A stretch of 28,491 nucleotides of DNA from Oscillospiraceae bacterium (GTDB lineage: Bacteria; Bacillota; Clostridia; Oscillospirales; Oscillospiraceae), in assembly GCA_020025375.1 (NCBI GenBank), contig JAHHSF010000002.1:1-28491 (forward strand), given 5' to 3'. The notes under the pieces are model-generated. The model made no database searches and had not been told where the DNA came from. It worked only from the letters and a program-made list of their open reading frames with translations. Positions 14,480 to 22,632 of this stretch are shown here, one piece after another. Position 1 is the first letter of the stretch. Each line of letters begins with the position of its first letter. A program made the translations under genes and the position numbers.

Positions 14480-15994
14480 ATGAAGACACCCATTACTTTG
14501 ATCATTATGGATGGCTTCGGCCTGGCTCCCGAGGGGGCGGGCAATGCCATCCGTGGGGCCAAGACCCCGGTTCTCGACAAGATTTTTGCTGAAAAACCCG
14601 GCTGCCGTCTCTCCGCCTCCGGCCTGGACGTGGGTCTGCCCGAGGGCCAGATGGGCAACTCCGAGGTGGGCCACACCAACATCGGTGCGGGCCGGGTGGT
14701 GTTCCAGGACCTGCCCCGCATCTCCCTGGCCGTGAAGGACGGCTCCTTCTACAAGAATGAGGCCTATCTCAAGGCTGTCGCCAACTGCAAGGAGCACGGC
14801 TCCGCCCTCCACATTTTCGGCCTTTTGTCCGATGGCGGTGTGCACAGCCACATCGACCACATCTTTGCTCTCCTTGAGCTGGCGAAGCGTGAGGGCCTTT
14901 CCAAGGTCTACCTCCACGCCTTCCTGGACGGACGGGACGTACCCCCCGCCTCGGGCAAGGACTTCGTCGCCGCCGCCGCAGCCAAGTGCGCCGAGACCGG
15001 GGCCGCCATTGCCACCGTTTGCGGCCGGTACTACGCCATGGACCGGGATAAGCGCTGGGAACGGCTGGAGAAGGCCTACCGGGCCATCGTCTGCGGAGAG
15101 GGCAGCTTTAACGCCGACCCCGTGGCTGCCGTCCAGGCCTCCTATGATGCCGGGGTGACCGACGAGTTCGTGGTCCCCGTGGTCTGCGTGGAGGGGGCCA
15201 AGCTGGGGGAGAACGACAGCGTCATCTTCGCTAACTTCCGCCCCGACCGGGCCCGGGAGATTACCCGCGCTATCGTGGACCCCGCCTTCGACGGCTTTGT
15301 CCGGCCCAAGGGCTGGTTCCCCACCTGCTATATCTGCACCACCGAGTACGACGCCTCCATGCCAAACGTGACCGTGGCCTTCCCCCACCGGGAGCTGAAG
15401 AACATCTTTGGAGAGTACATTTCCAACCTGGGTCTCACCCAGCTCCGCATTGCCGAGACCGAGAAGTACGCCCACGTCACCTTCTTCTTCAACGGCGGCG
15501 AGGAAAAAACCTTCCCCGGAGAGGACCGGGTGCTGGTGGATTCCCCCAAGGTGGCCACTTACGACCTCCAGCCTGCCATGAGTGCGGTGGAGGTCACCGA
15601 CAAATGCGTGGAACGCATTGAGAGCGGCAAGTACGACGTGGTCATCCTTAACTTCGCCAACTGCGACATGGTGGGCCACACCGGCGTTTACGAGGCTGCC
15701 CGCATGGCGGTGGAGACCGTGGACGCCTGCGTGGGCCGGGTGGTGGAAGCTACCGAGAAGCTGGGGGGCATCAGTCTCATCACCGCCGACCACGGCAACG
15801 CCGAGCGGATGCTGGATGCCGACGGGGCCACCCCCTTCACCGCCCACACGACCAATCTGGTCCCCTTCTATATCGTGGGGGCCGACGTGAAGCTGAAGGA
15901 CGGCAAGCTGGCCGACATTGCGCCCACCATGCTGGACCTCATGGGCCTGAAGCAGCCCGGGGAAATGGACGGCCAGAGCCTGATTGTGGAGTAA
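14480..15994 (+). CDS. gpmI: Cofactor-independent phosphoglycerate mutase
   Basis: Manganese-dependent mutase converting 3- to 2-phosphoglycerate without 2,3-bisphosphoglycerate. The 504 residues match the iPGM length. Asp11 in MDGFGL and the phosphoserine Ser61 in QMGNSEVGHTNIGAGR form the catalytic site; GRYYAMDRDKRWER, FRPDRAR and TADHGNAE supply the metal and substrate ligands. This alkaline-phosphatase-fold type is usual in spore-forming Firmicutes. TAAGGAAAC from the end of tpiA provides the ribosome-binding site. Confidence 0.98.
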   Translation: MKTPITLIIMDGFGLAPEGAGNAIRGAKTPVLDKIFAEKPGCRLSASGLDVGLPEGQMGNSEVGHTNIGAGRVVFQDLPRISLAVKDGSFYKNEAYLKAVANCKEHGSALHIFGLLSDGGVHSHIDHIFALLELAKREGLSKVYLHAFLDGRDVPPASGKDFVAAAAAKCAETGAAIATVCGRYYAMDRDKRWERLEKAYRAIVCGEGSFNADPVAAVQASYDAGVTDEFVVPVVCVEGAKLGENDSVIFANFRPDRAREITRAIVDPAFDGFVRPKGWFPTCYICTTEYDASMPNVTVAFPHRELKNIFGEYISNLGLTQLRIAETEKYAHVTFFFNGGEEKTFPGEDRVLVDSPKVATYDLQPAMSAVEVTDKCVERIESGKYDVVILNFANCDMVGHTGVYEAARMAVETVDACVGRVVEATEKLGGISLITADHGNAERMLDADGATPFTAHTTNLVPFYIVGADVKLKDGKLADIAPTMLDLMGLKQPGEMDGQSLIVE

Positions 15995-16033
15995 CCTATT
16001 TTCAACTTAAAATATTAAAGGAGATCAAGGAGC

Positions 16034-17335
16034 ATGAAGCAGATCATTGAAATCGTTGACGTTCTGGGCCGGGAGATTTTGGACAGCCGCGGCAATCCTA
16101 CCGTTGAGGTCGAAGTTTACCTGGAAGACGGCGTGGTGGGTCGCGCCGCCGTGCCCTCCGGCGCTTCCACCGGCATCTACGAGGCCTGTGAGATGCGGGA
16201 CGGCGACAAGAGCCGCTACCTGGGCAAGGGCGTCCTCAAGGCCGTGGAGCATGTGAACCACGAAATCGCCGAGTGCCTCGTGGGCATGAACGTCCTGGAC
16301 CAGACTGCCATTGACAAGGCCCTCATCGACCTGGACGGCACCCCCAACAAGACCAAGCTGGGTGCAAACGCCATCCTGGGTGCCTCCCTGGCCTGCGCCA
16401 AGGCCGCTGCCGAGACCCTGGGCACCAGCCTGTACAACTACATCGGTGGTGTGAATGCCAAGACCCTCCCCGTGCCGATGATGAACATTCTCAACGGCGG
16501 CGCTCACGCCTCCAACAACGTGGACATCCAGGAGTTCATGATCATGCCTGTCTCCGCCCTCAACTGGCGTGAGGCCCTGCGGATGTGCTCCGAGGTCTTT
16601 CACACCCTGAAGACCGTCCTCAAGGAGAACGGTACCCCCGCCTCCGGCGTGGGCGACGAGGGCGGCTACGCCCCCAACCTGAAGAAGGACGAGGATGCCT
16701 TCAAGTGCATCGTGGCCGCCATTGAGAAGGCCGGCTACAAGCCCGGCGAGGACTTCAAGATCGCCATTGACGCAGCCGTCTCTGACTGGTGGAACAAGGA
16801 GACCGAGTGCTACGACCTGCCCAAGGCCAAGAAGTCCATGACCCGCCAGCAGATGGTCAATATGTGGAAGAAGTTTGCCGACACCTATCCCATCATCTCC
16901 ATGGAGGATTGCATGGGCGAGGACGACTGGGAGGGCTGGGCTATGCTCACCAAGGCCCTGGGCGACCGCATCCAGCTGGTTGGCGACGACCTGTTCGTCA
17001 CCAACACCGAGCGGGTGAAGATGGGCCTCAATAAGCGAGTGGCCAACGCCGTGCTTATCAAGGTCAACCAGATCGGCACCCTGACCGAGACGCTGGACAC
17101 CATCCAGATGGCCAACCGCGCCGGCTACACCGCCGTTGTGTCCCACCGCTCCGGGGAGACCGAGGACACCACCATTGCCGACCTGGTCGTCGGCATGAAC
17201 GCCGGCCAGATCAAGACCGGCGCTCCCAGCCGCACCGACCGTGTGGCCAAGTACAACCAGCTCATCCGAATTGAGGAGGAGCTGGGAGACGTGGCTCAGT
17301 ATCTGGGTAACGACGCCTTCTTCAACCTCAAGTAA
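16034..17335 (+). CDS. eno: Enolase
   Basis: Dehydrates 2-phosphoglycerate to phosphoenolpyruvate; also a common component of RNA-degrading complexes in bacteria. The 433 residues match the family. SGASTGIYEA (42-51), GAHASNN, the catalytic Glu209 in GVGDEGGYAPN, metal ligands near Asp247, Glu291 and Asp318, catalytic Lys343 in NAVLIKVNQIGTL and SHRSGETEDT are present. A short insert around residues 252-268 (NKETECYDLPKAKK) follows the DAAVSDWW metal loop, where many enolases carry a similar variable stretch. AAAGGAGA lies nine bases before the ATG. A terminator follows. Confidence 0.98.
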   Translation: MKQIIEIVDVLGREILDSRGNPTVEVEVYLEDGVVGRAAVPSGASTGIYEACEMRDGDKSRYLGKGVLKAVEHVNHEIAECLVGMNVLDQTAIDKALIDLDGTPNKTKLGANAILGASLACAKAAAETLGTSLYNYIGGVNAKTLPVPMMNILNGGAHASNNVDIQEFMIMPVSALNWREALRMCSEVFHTLKTVLKENGTPASGVGDEGGYAPNLKKDEDAFKCIVAAIEKAGYKPGEDFKIAIDAAVSDWWNKETECYDLPKAKKSMTRQQMVNMWKKFADTYPIISMEDCMGEDDWEGWAMLTKALGDRIQLVGDDLFVTNTERVKMGLNKRVANAVLIKVNQIGTLTETLDTIQMANRAGYTAVVSHRSGETEDTTIADLVVGMNAGQIKTGAPSRTDRVAKYNQLIRIEEELGDVAQYLGNDAFFNLK

Positions 17336-17422
17336 GATAAGAAAAAGGAAGGACCCACATCGGGGCGATGGTCCATAGGGACATATTCTGACCCCCTATA
17401 CAATTTAAGATCTGTCTTGTAG

Positions 17423-17456
17423 TGGGCGGCTGTGCTTCGGCACAGCCGCCCATTTT
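17423..17456 (+). terminator. Intrinsic terminator after eno
   Basis: A 13-bp perfect stem (17423-17435 with 17440-17452) closed by a TTCG tetraloop and followed by TTTT. It ends the glycolytic transcript. The bases between eno and the stem (17336-17422) hold only a weak ATAGGG/CCCTAT pairing at 17375-17399. Confidence 0.9.
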
Positions 17457-17478
17457 CTCATTATGCGACCTCTTACTC

Positions 17479-17507
17479 TTGCAATTTGCCAAAAAAATTT
17501 ATATACT
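17479..17507 (+). promoter_or_regulatory. Promoter of the pseudouridine operon
   Basis: TTGCAA at 17479-17484, 17-base spacer, TATACT at 17502-17507. The kinase start lies about 45 bases downstream. A second TATAAT-like word at 17518-17523 lacks a good -35 partner. Confidence 0.7.
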
Positions 17508-17551
17508 AAGCTTATGATTATAATGAATACAAAAGTTTAGGAGTGAGCGAT

Positions 17552-18631
17552 ATGACCCAACGGGAAAGGGAGATCCTCAACTGGATCACCGAAAATCCCC
17601 TCATTTCTCAACGGGATCTGGCCGCCAAGGCGGGTATCACCCGCTCGTCGGTGGCGGTCCATATCTCCAACCTGATAAAAAAGGGCTACATCGCAGGGAA
17701 GGGCTACGTCCTGCGCCCCCCCAGTTACGTCGCCGTGGTAGGGGCCGTGAACATGGACATCGGGGGCCGCCCCTTCTCCAAGCTGGTCCCGGCCGACTCC
17801 AATCCCGGCAGGGTCCGTATGAGCCTGGGGGGCGTGGGCCGAAACATTGCCCACAACATGAGCCTTCTCGGGGTGGACGTGCGCTTTCTCACCGCCTTTG
17901 GGGACGACGTGTACGCCCAAAAGATCGCCGCCTCCTGCGGGGAGCTGGGCATTGACATCTCACAGGCCCTTACCGTTCCCGGCGGGGCCACCTCCACCTA
18001 CCTCTTCCTCTCCGATGAGGGAGGGGACATGGCCCTGGCGATCTCCGACATGGAGATCTACGACCACATCACCCCCCGCTGGCTGGCTTCCCGCCAGGCG
18101 CTCCTGCAAAACGCCCAGCTGGTGGTGGCTGACACCAACCTCCCCGCCGAGAGCCTGGCCTGGCTGGCGGAGAACGTCACCGTCCCCCTCTTCGTGGACC
18201 CGGTCTCCACCGCCAAGGCAGAAAAACTCCGCCCCATCCTGGGCAAGATACACACGCTGAAGCCCAACCGCATCGAGGCCGAGCTTCTCTCCGGGGTGGC
18301 CATCACCGATGAGGCCGGTTTGTCCAAGGCCGCCCAGGTCCTTCTGGACACCGGCCTGCGCCGGGTTTTCATCTCCCTGGGAGCCGACGGGGTCTACGCC
18401 GCCGACCGGACCCGGGCCATTCACCAGCCCTGTTTCCCCGCTGCCGTGGTCAACGCCACCGGGGCGGGGGACGCCTTCATGGCTGCTCTGGCCTGGGCCT
18501 ACCTGGAGGGCACCGATTTGGCAGGCTCTGCCAAGGCGGGCTCCGCTGCCGCCGCCATCGCTATCGAAGGGGCGGCCACCATCAATCCCGCTATAAGCGC
18601 TTCCGCCCTGAAAAACCGGGCGAATCTGTAA
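17552..18631 (+). CDS. psuK: PfkB-family pseudouridine kinase with N-terminal DNA-binding domain
   Basis: A 359-residue protein with a winged helix at residues 1-50 (TQREREILNWITENP, LISQRDLAAKAGITRSSVAV) joined to a PfkB/ribokinase-type sugar kinase from about residue 60 (VAVVGAVNMDIGG, the GGVGRNIAHN motif, and the catalytic NATGAGDAF near the C-terminus). The next gene is psuG, so the substrate is most likely pseudouridine, giving pseudouridine 5'-phosphate for PsuG. The ATG at 17552 has AGGAG eight bases upstream; a GTG three codons earlier overlaps that site. The DNA-binding head suggests the kinase also regulates its own operon, which is an inference. Confidence 0.88.
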   Translation: MTQREREILNWITENPLISQRDLAAKAGITRSSVAVHISNLIKKGYIAGKGYVLRPPSYVAVVGAVNMDIGGRPFSKLVPADSNPGRVRMSLGGVGRNIAHNMSLLGVDVRFLTAFGDDVYAQKIAASCGELGIDISQALTVPGGATSTYLFLSDEGGDMALAISDMEIYDHITPRWLASRQALLQNAQLVVADTNLPAESLAWLAENVTVPLFVDPVSTAKAEKLRPILGKIHTLKPNRIEAELLSGVAITDEAGLSKAAQVLLDTGLRRVFISLGADGVYAADRTRAIHQPCFPAAVVNATGAGDAFMAALAWAYLEGTDLAGSAKAGSAAAAIAIEGAATINPAISASALKNRANL

Positions 18632-18665
18632 TCAAACCTTATTTATATAACAGGAGGAAATCACT

Positions 18666-19580
18666 ATGAACCGTTATCTGGACATCGCCCCCGAGGTTGC
18701 CGAGGCCCTTGCCAACCACAAGCCCGTGGTCGCTCTGGAGTCCACTATCATCTCCCACGGAATGCCTTACCCCCAGAACGTAGAGACCGCCCTCAAGGTG
18801 GAGGAGATCATCCGGGAGAACGGCGCCGTCCCCGCCACCATTGCCATCATCGGCGGCCGCCTGAAGGCCGGTTGCTCCAAGGAGGACATCGAGTACCTGG
18901 GCAAGAAGGGCCTGGCCGTCACCAAGGCCAGCCGCCGGGACCTGCCTGTCCTGCTGGCCCGGAAGGCTGACGGCGCCACCACCGTCACCACCACCATGAT
19001 GATCGCCCACATGGCTGGCATCTCGGTCTTTGCCACCGGTGGCATCGGCGGCGTACACCGGGGTGCCGAGACCACCATGGACATCTCTGCCGACCTGGAG
19101 GAGCTGGGCCAGACTCCCGTGATGGTGGTCTGCGCCGGGGCCAAGTCCATTCTGGACCTGGGTCTGACCCTGGAATACCTGGAGACCCACGGCGTGCCTG
19201 TCATCGGCTACGGCACCGAGTCCCTGCCCGCCTTTTACACCCGTGAAAGTGCCTTCAAGGTGGACTACCGTCTGGATACCCCCGCTGAGGTGGCCGCCGC
19301 GTTCCACGCCCAGCGTGAACTGGGCCTCAAGGGCGGTATGCTGGTGACCAACCCCATTCCCGAGGAGTATTCCATGGACCCAGCCGTCATCAACAAGGCC
19401 ATCGACGATGCCGTAGCCGAGGCCGAGGCCAAGGGCATCCACGGCAAGGAGACCACGCCCTTCCTGCTGGCCAAGATCAAGGAGATCACCGGCGGCGACA
19501 GCCTGAACTCCAACATTCAGCTGGTCTTCAACAACGCCCGCCTGGCCGCCAAGACCGCTTCCGAACTCTGCAGGCTGTAA
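18666..19580 (+). CDS. psuG: Pseudouridine-5'-phosphate glycosidase
   Basis: Cleaves pseudouridine 5'-phosphate to uracil and ribose 5-phosphate, breaking the unusual C-C glycosidic bond. The 304 residues match the family. ALESTIISHGMPYPQN (Glu25), VTKASRRDL (Lys87), GGIGGVHRGAETTMDISADL and the nucleophile region CAGAKSILD (Lys160) keep the spacing of the E. coli enzyme's Glu31, Lys93 and Lys166. CAGGAGG lies nine bases before ATG 18666. With the preceding kinase it forms a salvage or breakdown route for pseudouridine from RNA turnover. Confidence 0.97.
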   Translation: MNRYLDIAPEVAEALANHKPVVALESTIISHGMPYPQNVETALKVEEIIRENGAVPATIAIIGGRLKAGCSKEDIEYLGKKGLAVTKASRRDLPVLLARKADGATTVTTTMMIAHMAGISVFATGGIGGVHRGAETTMDISADLEELGQTPVMVVCAGAKSILDLGLTLEYLETHGVPVIGYGTESLPAFYTRESAFKVDYRLDTPAEVAAAFHAQRELGLKGGMLVTNPIPEEYSMDPAVINKAIDDAVAEAEAKGIHGKETTPFLLAKIKEITGGDSLNSNIQLVFNNARLAAKTASELCRL

Positions 19581-19595
19581 CCTTTCCCCTCTCTC

Positions 19596-19626
19596 CGGCG
19601 CTCCCAAATCCGGGAGCGCCGTTTTT
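19596..19626 (+). terminator. Intrinsic terminator after psuG
   Basis: CGGCGCTCCC at 19596-19605 pairs with GGGAGCGCCG at 19612-19621, followed by five Ts. Confidence 0.9.
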
Positions 19627-19640
19627 GTTTCCATTCATGA

Positions 19641-19669
19641 TTGCCTTTTTCGCCGCTTTTCGATATAAT
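19641..19669 (+). promoter_or_regulatory. Promoter of the SLH nucleotidase gene
   Basis: TTGCCT at 19641-19646, 17-base spacer and a perfect TATAAT at 19664-19669, about 35 bases before the gene's start. Confidence 0.78.
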
Positions 19670-19703
19670 AAGTTTAGCCTAATTTAAAAAGGAGCTGGTA
19701 TTC

Positions 19704-21959
19704 ATGAATCTGTCCAAGCGCGTTCTGGCGGGCACCCTGTCTGCCGCCATGTTGCTGGGCCTTCCCTGCGGCGCTCTGGCCGTCGAGGAGACAGACGGCG
19801 GCTTTACCCTCGGTATCTACTCCACCACCGATATGCACGGAAGGTGCTACGGCCTCAACCCAATCAGCGGCCGCGAGGTAAACAACAGCTTCCTGAAGGT
19901 GGCCACTGCCATGGCCGAAGAGCGGGCCGCCAACGACGCCACCATCCTGGTGGACGACGGCGACATTATCCAGGGCACTCCCATCACCTCCTACAACATG
20001 AACATGGAGGGCGGCAAGGACAACCCCATGGCCATCTGTCTGCGCTACTGCGGGTACGACGCCCTTGTCCCGGGCAACCATGAATTCAACTTCGACCAGG
20101 ACAGCCAGCAAATCTTCTACGATATGCTGAAAGACGACACCGATACCTATCCCGGGACTCCGGTGGACGTTCTCTGCGCCAACTACATTGATGTGGAGAC
20201 CCAGGAAGTGGCCATGACCCCCTACAAGCTCATGACCTTCGACGTGGGCGGCCAGGCGTTCAAGGTTGGCATCCTGGGCTTTGAGAACGTGAACGTGCCC
20301 AACTGGGACCTGCCCAGCCACTACGAGGGCGCCGACTTTGTCCACGCCGACAACACCGAGCGCTCCTACGCCTATGAGTGGACCAACTACTGGCAGACCG
20401 TTCTCCGGGAGGAGGAGAAGTGTGACTTTGTCATCGTAGCCGCCCACTCCGGCGAGGGCGGCACCGCCGTGGGTGCCGGGGACGAGACCATCGGCGAGGC
20501 GGCCGAGACCTTCAGCAAGGAAAACCAGGTGGCCCATATGATCGCCAACACCACCGGCATCGACCTGGTCATCGCCGGGCACAACCACACCGTTGGCCCC
20601 AACGTCTTCCAAAATGCCGAGGGCAAGGATGTACCCGTGGTCAACGGCGGCGGCAACGTCCTCACCAAAACCGTGGTGACCATCCAGAAGGACGGCTCCT
20701 TCACCATCGGTGAAAGCGAGAACCTGGACCTCAAGGAGTACGCCGACGACGCGGGCCTGGCCGAGCTGATGAAGCCCTACTACGACCGCACCCTTCCCTT
20801 CGTCTCTCAGGAGATCGGCACTCTCTCCGGCGACTGGGACAGCGAGACCGACCTCTTCCATGTCCAGAGCGACACCATGAACCTGGTCCACGAGGCCCAG
20901 CTGTGGGCCACCGGCGCGGATCTGTCCGTCGCCTCCCCCGTGGCCAACAAGGACTTCTGCATCTCCCGGCTCCTGAACGGTGCTGCCTCCGGCCCCATCA
21001 GCCTGAAGGACTGCTACTCCTTCTACAAGTACGACAACAACCTTCTCTATATGATCGAGATGACCGGCAAGCAGGTGAAGGACTGGCTGGAGGACTGCGC
21101 CAAGGACTTCACCGTGGAGGCCGACGGGACCATCACCGGCGGCGGCTTCGGCACCGACCAGTTCTACGGCGTGAGCTACGACGTATACCTGGGCAACCCT
21201 GAGGGCCAGCGGGTGGTCAACCTGACCTACCAGGGCCAGCCCGTGACCGACGACCAGACCTTCAAGGTCGCCCTGAACTCCTACCGCCTGTCTGCCAACG
21301 CCGCCGGGGACGAGTACGGCTGGTTTGCCACGACCGGAATCACCATGGGCACGGATAAGGTCCTGTGGGAAGGCCCCGTGTCCGAGCAGTTCGGCTCTGT
21401 GGGCGGCTCCGTCACCCTCATCATCGCCGAGTACCTGAAGGCTCTCACCGCCGAGGGGAAGGAGATCACTCCCCCTGAGGCTCGTAGTGCCTGGACCATG
21501 AACGCCGGTGCCAGCGGCGAGGCTCAAGCCCCCGTCACCCGCCTTCAGTTCGTGGAGACCCTTTTCGCCGCCCAGGGCAACGGCGAGCCTGCTGATGTGG
21601 CCGAGGCTTCCTTCTCCGATGTGGCTGAGCCCAGCGCCGCCCTGAATTGGGCGGCCCAGAAGGGCGTGGTCAACGGCAACGGCGAGGGCAACTTCCTCCC
21701 CGGCGCACCCATTACCCGGGAGCAGGCCGCCATCATTCTGATGAACTATGACCTGTCCCGTGGGCAGGGCCCCGTGGGCGAGTGGGCTGTCCACATCCCC
21801 TACACCGACCTGGCCGACGTGTCCGCTTGGGCCACCGATGCCGTAATGTGGAATGTCATCAAGGGTTACCTGGCCGCCGACGAGGGCGGAGCCTTCCGGC
21901 CCCAGGCCGCCCTCACCGCCGCCCAGGCCGATGCCCTGATGGCCGCCCTTCAGGTCTGA
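19704..21959 (+). CDS. Secreted 5'-nucleotidase/metallophosphatase with S-layer homology repeats
   Basis: A 751-residue exported enzyme. Residues 1-26 are a signal peptide (basic start, hydrophobic core, cleavage after GALA). Residues 33 to about 330 form a calcineurin-like phosphoesterase with all metal-binding blocks: TTDMHGR (41-47), VDDGDIIQG (83-91), PGNHEFNF (123-130), AAHSGEGG and IAGHNHT. The middle is the 5'-nucleotidase C-terminal substrate domain. The last 120 or so residues hold two S-layer homology repeats plus part of a third (FSDVAE, NFLPGAPITREQAA, YTDLADVSAWAT, AFRPQAALT), which would bind it to the cell wall. It probably removes phosphate from extracellular nucleotides. AAGGAG precedes ATG 19704. 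Confidence 0.93.
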   Translation: MNLSKRVLAGTLSAAMLLGLPCGALAVEETDGGFTLGIYSTTDMHGRCYGLNPISGREVNNSFLKVATAMAEERAANDATILVDDGDIIQGTPITSYNMNMEGGKDNPMAICLRYCGYDALVPGNHEFNFDQDSQQIFYDMLKDDTDTYPGTPVDVLCANYIDVETQEVAMTPYKLMTFDVGGQAFKVGILGFENVNVPNWDLPSHYEGADFVHADNTERSYAYEWTNYWQTVLREEEKCDFVIVAAHSGEGGTAVGAGDETIGEAAETFSKENQVAHMIANTTGIDLVIAGHNHTVGPNVFQNAEGKDVPVVNGGGNVLTKTVVTIQKDGSFTIGESENLDLKEYADDAGLAELMKPYYDRTLPFVSQEIGTLSGDWDSETDLFHVQSDTMNLVHEAQLWATGADLSVASPVANKDFCISRLLNGAASGPISLKDCYSFYKYDNNLLYMIEMTGKQVKDWLEDCAKDFTVEADGTITGGGFGTDQFYGVSYDVYLGNPEGQRVVNLTYQGQPVTDDQTFKVALNSYRLSANAAGDEYGWFATTGITMGTDKVLWEGPVSEQFGSVGGSVTLIIAEYLKALTAEGKEITPPEARSAWTMNAGASGEAQAPVTRLQFVETLFAAQGNGEPADVAEASFSDVAEPSAALNWAAQKGVVNGNGEGNFLPGAPITREQAAIILMNYDLSRGQGPVGEWAVHIPYTDLADVSAWATDAVMWNVIKGYLAADEGGAFRPQAALTAAQADALMAALQV

Positions 21960-21973
21960 GCTCTCTTGACCCC

Positions 21974-22231
21974 ATGAAGAAAAAACAAAAGGCAAAGCGG
22001 CCCGACGACTACTGGACCAATCCCTACTACCGGGAGGAGGAGGAACGGAACAGAAAGCTGGACCCTGACCGCTCCATGCTCTTCACCTGGATCTGCCTCC
22101 CGGCAGGGGCCGTACTGGGCCTTCTGTTGGGCTGGGTAGCGGAAAATGTGTTCCTCGGCGCCGGTTTCGGCGCGGTGCTGGGTATCTTGGCCGGCACCAA
22201 GTTGGACGCCAAATTCCCCCGCAAGAAATAA
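21974..22231 (+). CDS. Small two-helix membrane protein, unknown function
   Basis: An 85-residue protein with a charged N-terminus (MKKKQKAKRPDDYW, REEEERNRKLDPDRS), two hydrophobic segments at about residues 35-54 and 58-73 (the second rich in Gly and Ala, LGAGFGAVLGILAG) and a basic end (KFPRKK). It begins 14 bases after the nucleotidase stop. There is no clear ribosome-binding site before ATG 21974, so it may depend on translation of the gene before it. I recognise no named family; glycine-zipper-like membrane proteins look similar. Confidence 0.72.
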   Translation: MKKKQKAKRPDDYWTNPYYREEEERNRKLDPDRSMLFTWICLPAGAVLGLLLGWVAENVFLGAGFGAVLGILAGTKLDAKFPRKK

Positions 22232-22270
22232 AAAACGCCCCAAAGCCCGATTCTTTCGAACATATAAAAT

Positions 22271-22309
22271 AAAAGTAGACACTCACAAAAGTGTGGGTGT
22301 CTACTTTTT
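22271..22309. terminator. Bidirectional terminator hairpin
   Basis: Arms 22271-22287 and 22292-22308 pair over 17 bp with one G-T pair. The stem ends are AAAA and TTTT, giving T runs on both strands. It ends the nucleotidase-membrane protein unit. Confidence 0.8.
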
Positions 22310-22323
22310 ATGACCAGTTTTAT

Positions 22324-22473
22324 CTTTCGGGTGGATACACCGTTTATTACCATTTCTGCCATTGTCGTCACCAAATTTTCCTTACTGCGGGAATATGTAT
22401 CAAAAATCATAGTTTTGAACGGTTGGCCATCCCTGTGCTTTGGAACACGCAGATTGAGCGCTCCGCCCCGGTC
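22324..22473 (-). pseudogene. IS256-family (Mutator-type) transposase fragment
   Basis: The minus strand encodes about 50 residues resembling the N-terminal third of IS256-type transposases: GGALNLRVPKHRDGQPFKT, then IFDTYSRSKENLV and TTMAEMVINGVSTRK. The similarity stops abruptly on both sides, and no DDE catalytic part or terminal repeats are seen. Base composition is AT-richer than the flanking genes. It is a short relic lying between the terminator and the murA promoter. Confidence 0.78.
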
Positions 22474-22504
22474 AAAAAATTTTCTACCCCCTGATAAATT
22501 TCTT

Positions 22505-22533
22505 TTGATTTTACATACTATTGATGTTATAAT
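22505..22533 (+). promoter_or_regulatory. Promoter of the murA-like gene
   Basis: TTGATT at 22505-22510, 17-base spacer and perfect TATAAT at 22528-22533. Transcription would start near 22540, giving a leader of about 93 bases. Confidence 0.8.
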
Positions 22534-22578
22534 GACAATGAATTGTAATGTGGTATGCCATGCGTACCTGCTAATTGT

Positions 22579-22611
22579 GCCGAAACCCTTGGGGGTCAAG
22601 GGTTTTCCGGC
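22579..22611 (+). promoter_or_regulatory. Leader hairpin ahead of the murA-like gene
   Basis: GCCG plus AAACCCTTG (22579-22591) can pair with CAAGGGTTT (22597-22605) and CGGC (22608-22611), with a two-base bulge and a five-base loop. It ends ten bases before the GAGGG ribosome-binding site. No T run follows, so it is not a terminator; it could stabilise the RNA or control translation. Confidence 0.45.
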
Positions 22612-22632
22612 TGAGAAATAGAGGGTGTAGGA

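Noticed and set aside
13556..15847. Minus-strand open frame of 763 codons opposite tpiA and gpmI
   Set aside because: It is antisense to two certain glycolytic genes; GC-rich third positions keep the opposite strand open. The product is a Gly/Val/His-rich string with no domain.
17336..17422. Possible riboswitch or small RNA between eno and its terminator
   Set aside because: Only short, weak pairings (ATAGGG/CCCTAT) are seen, with no known riboswitch core.
19674..21995. Minus-strand open frame of 773 codons opposite the nucleotidase gene
   Set aside because: Same cause: low-complexity Gly/Val/His composition, no ribosome-binding site, complete overlap with a well-supported gene.
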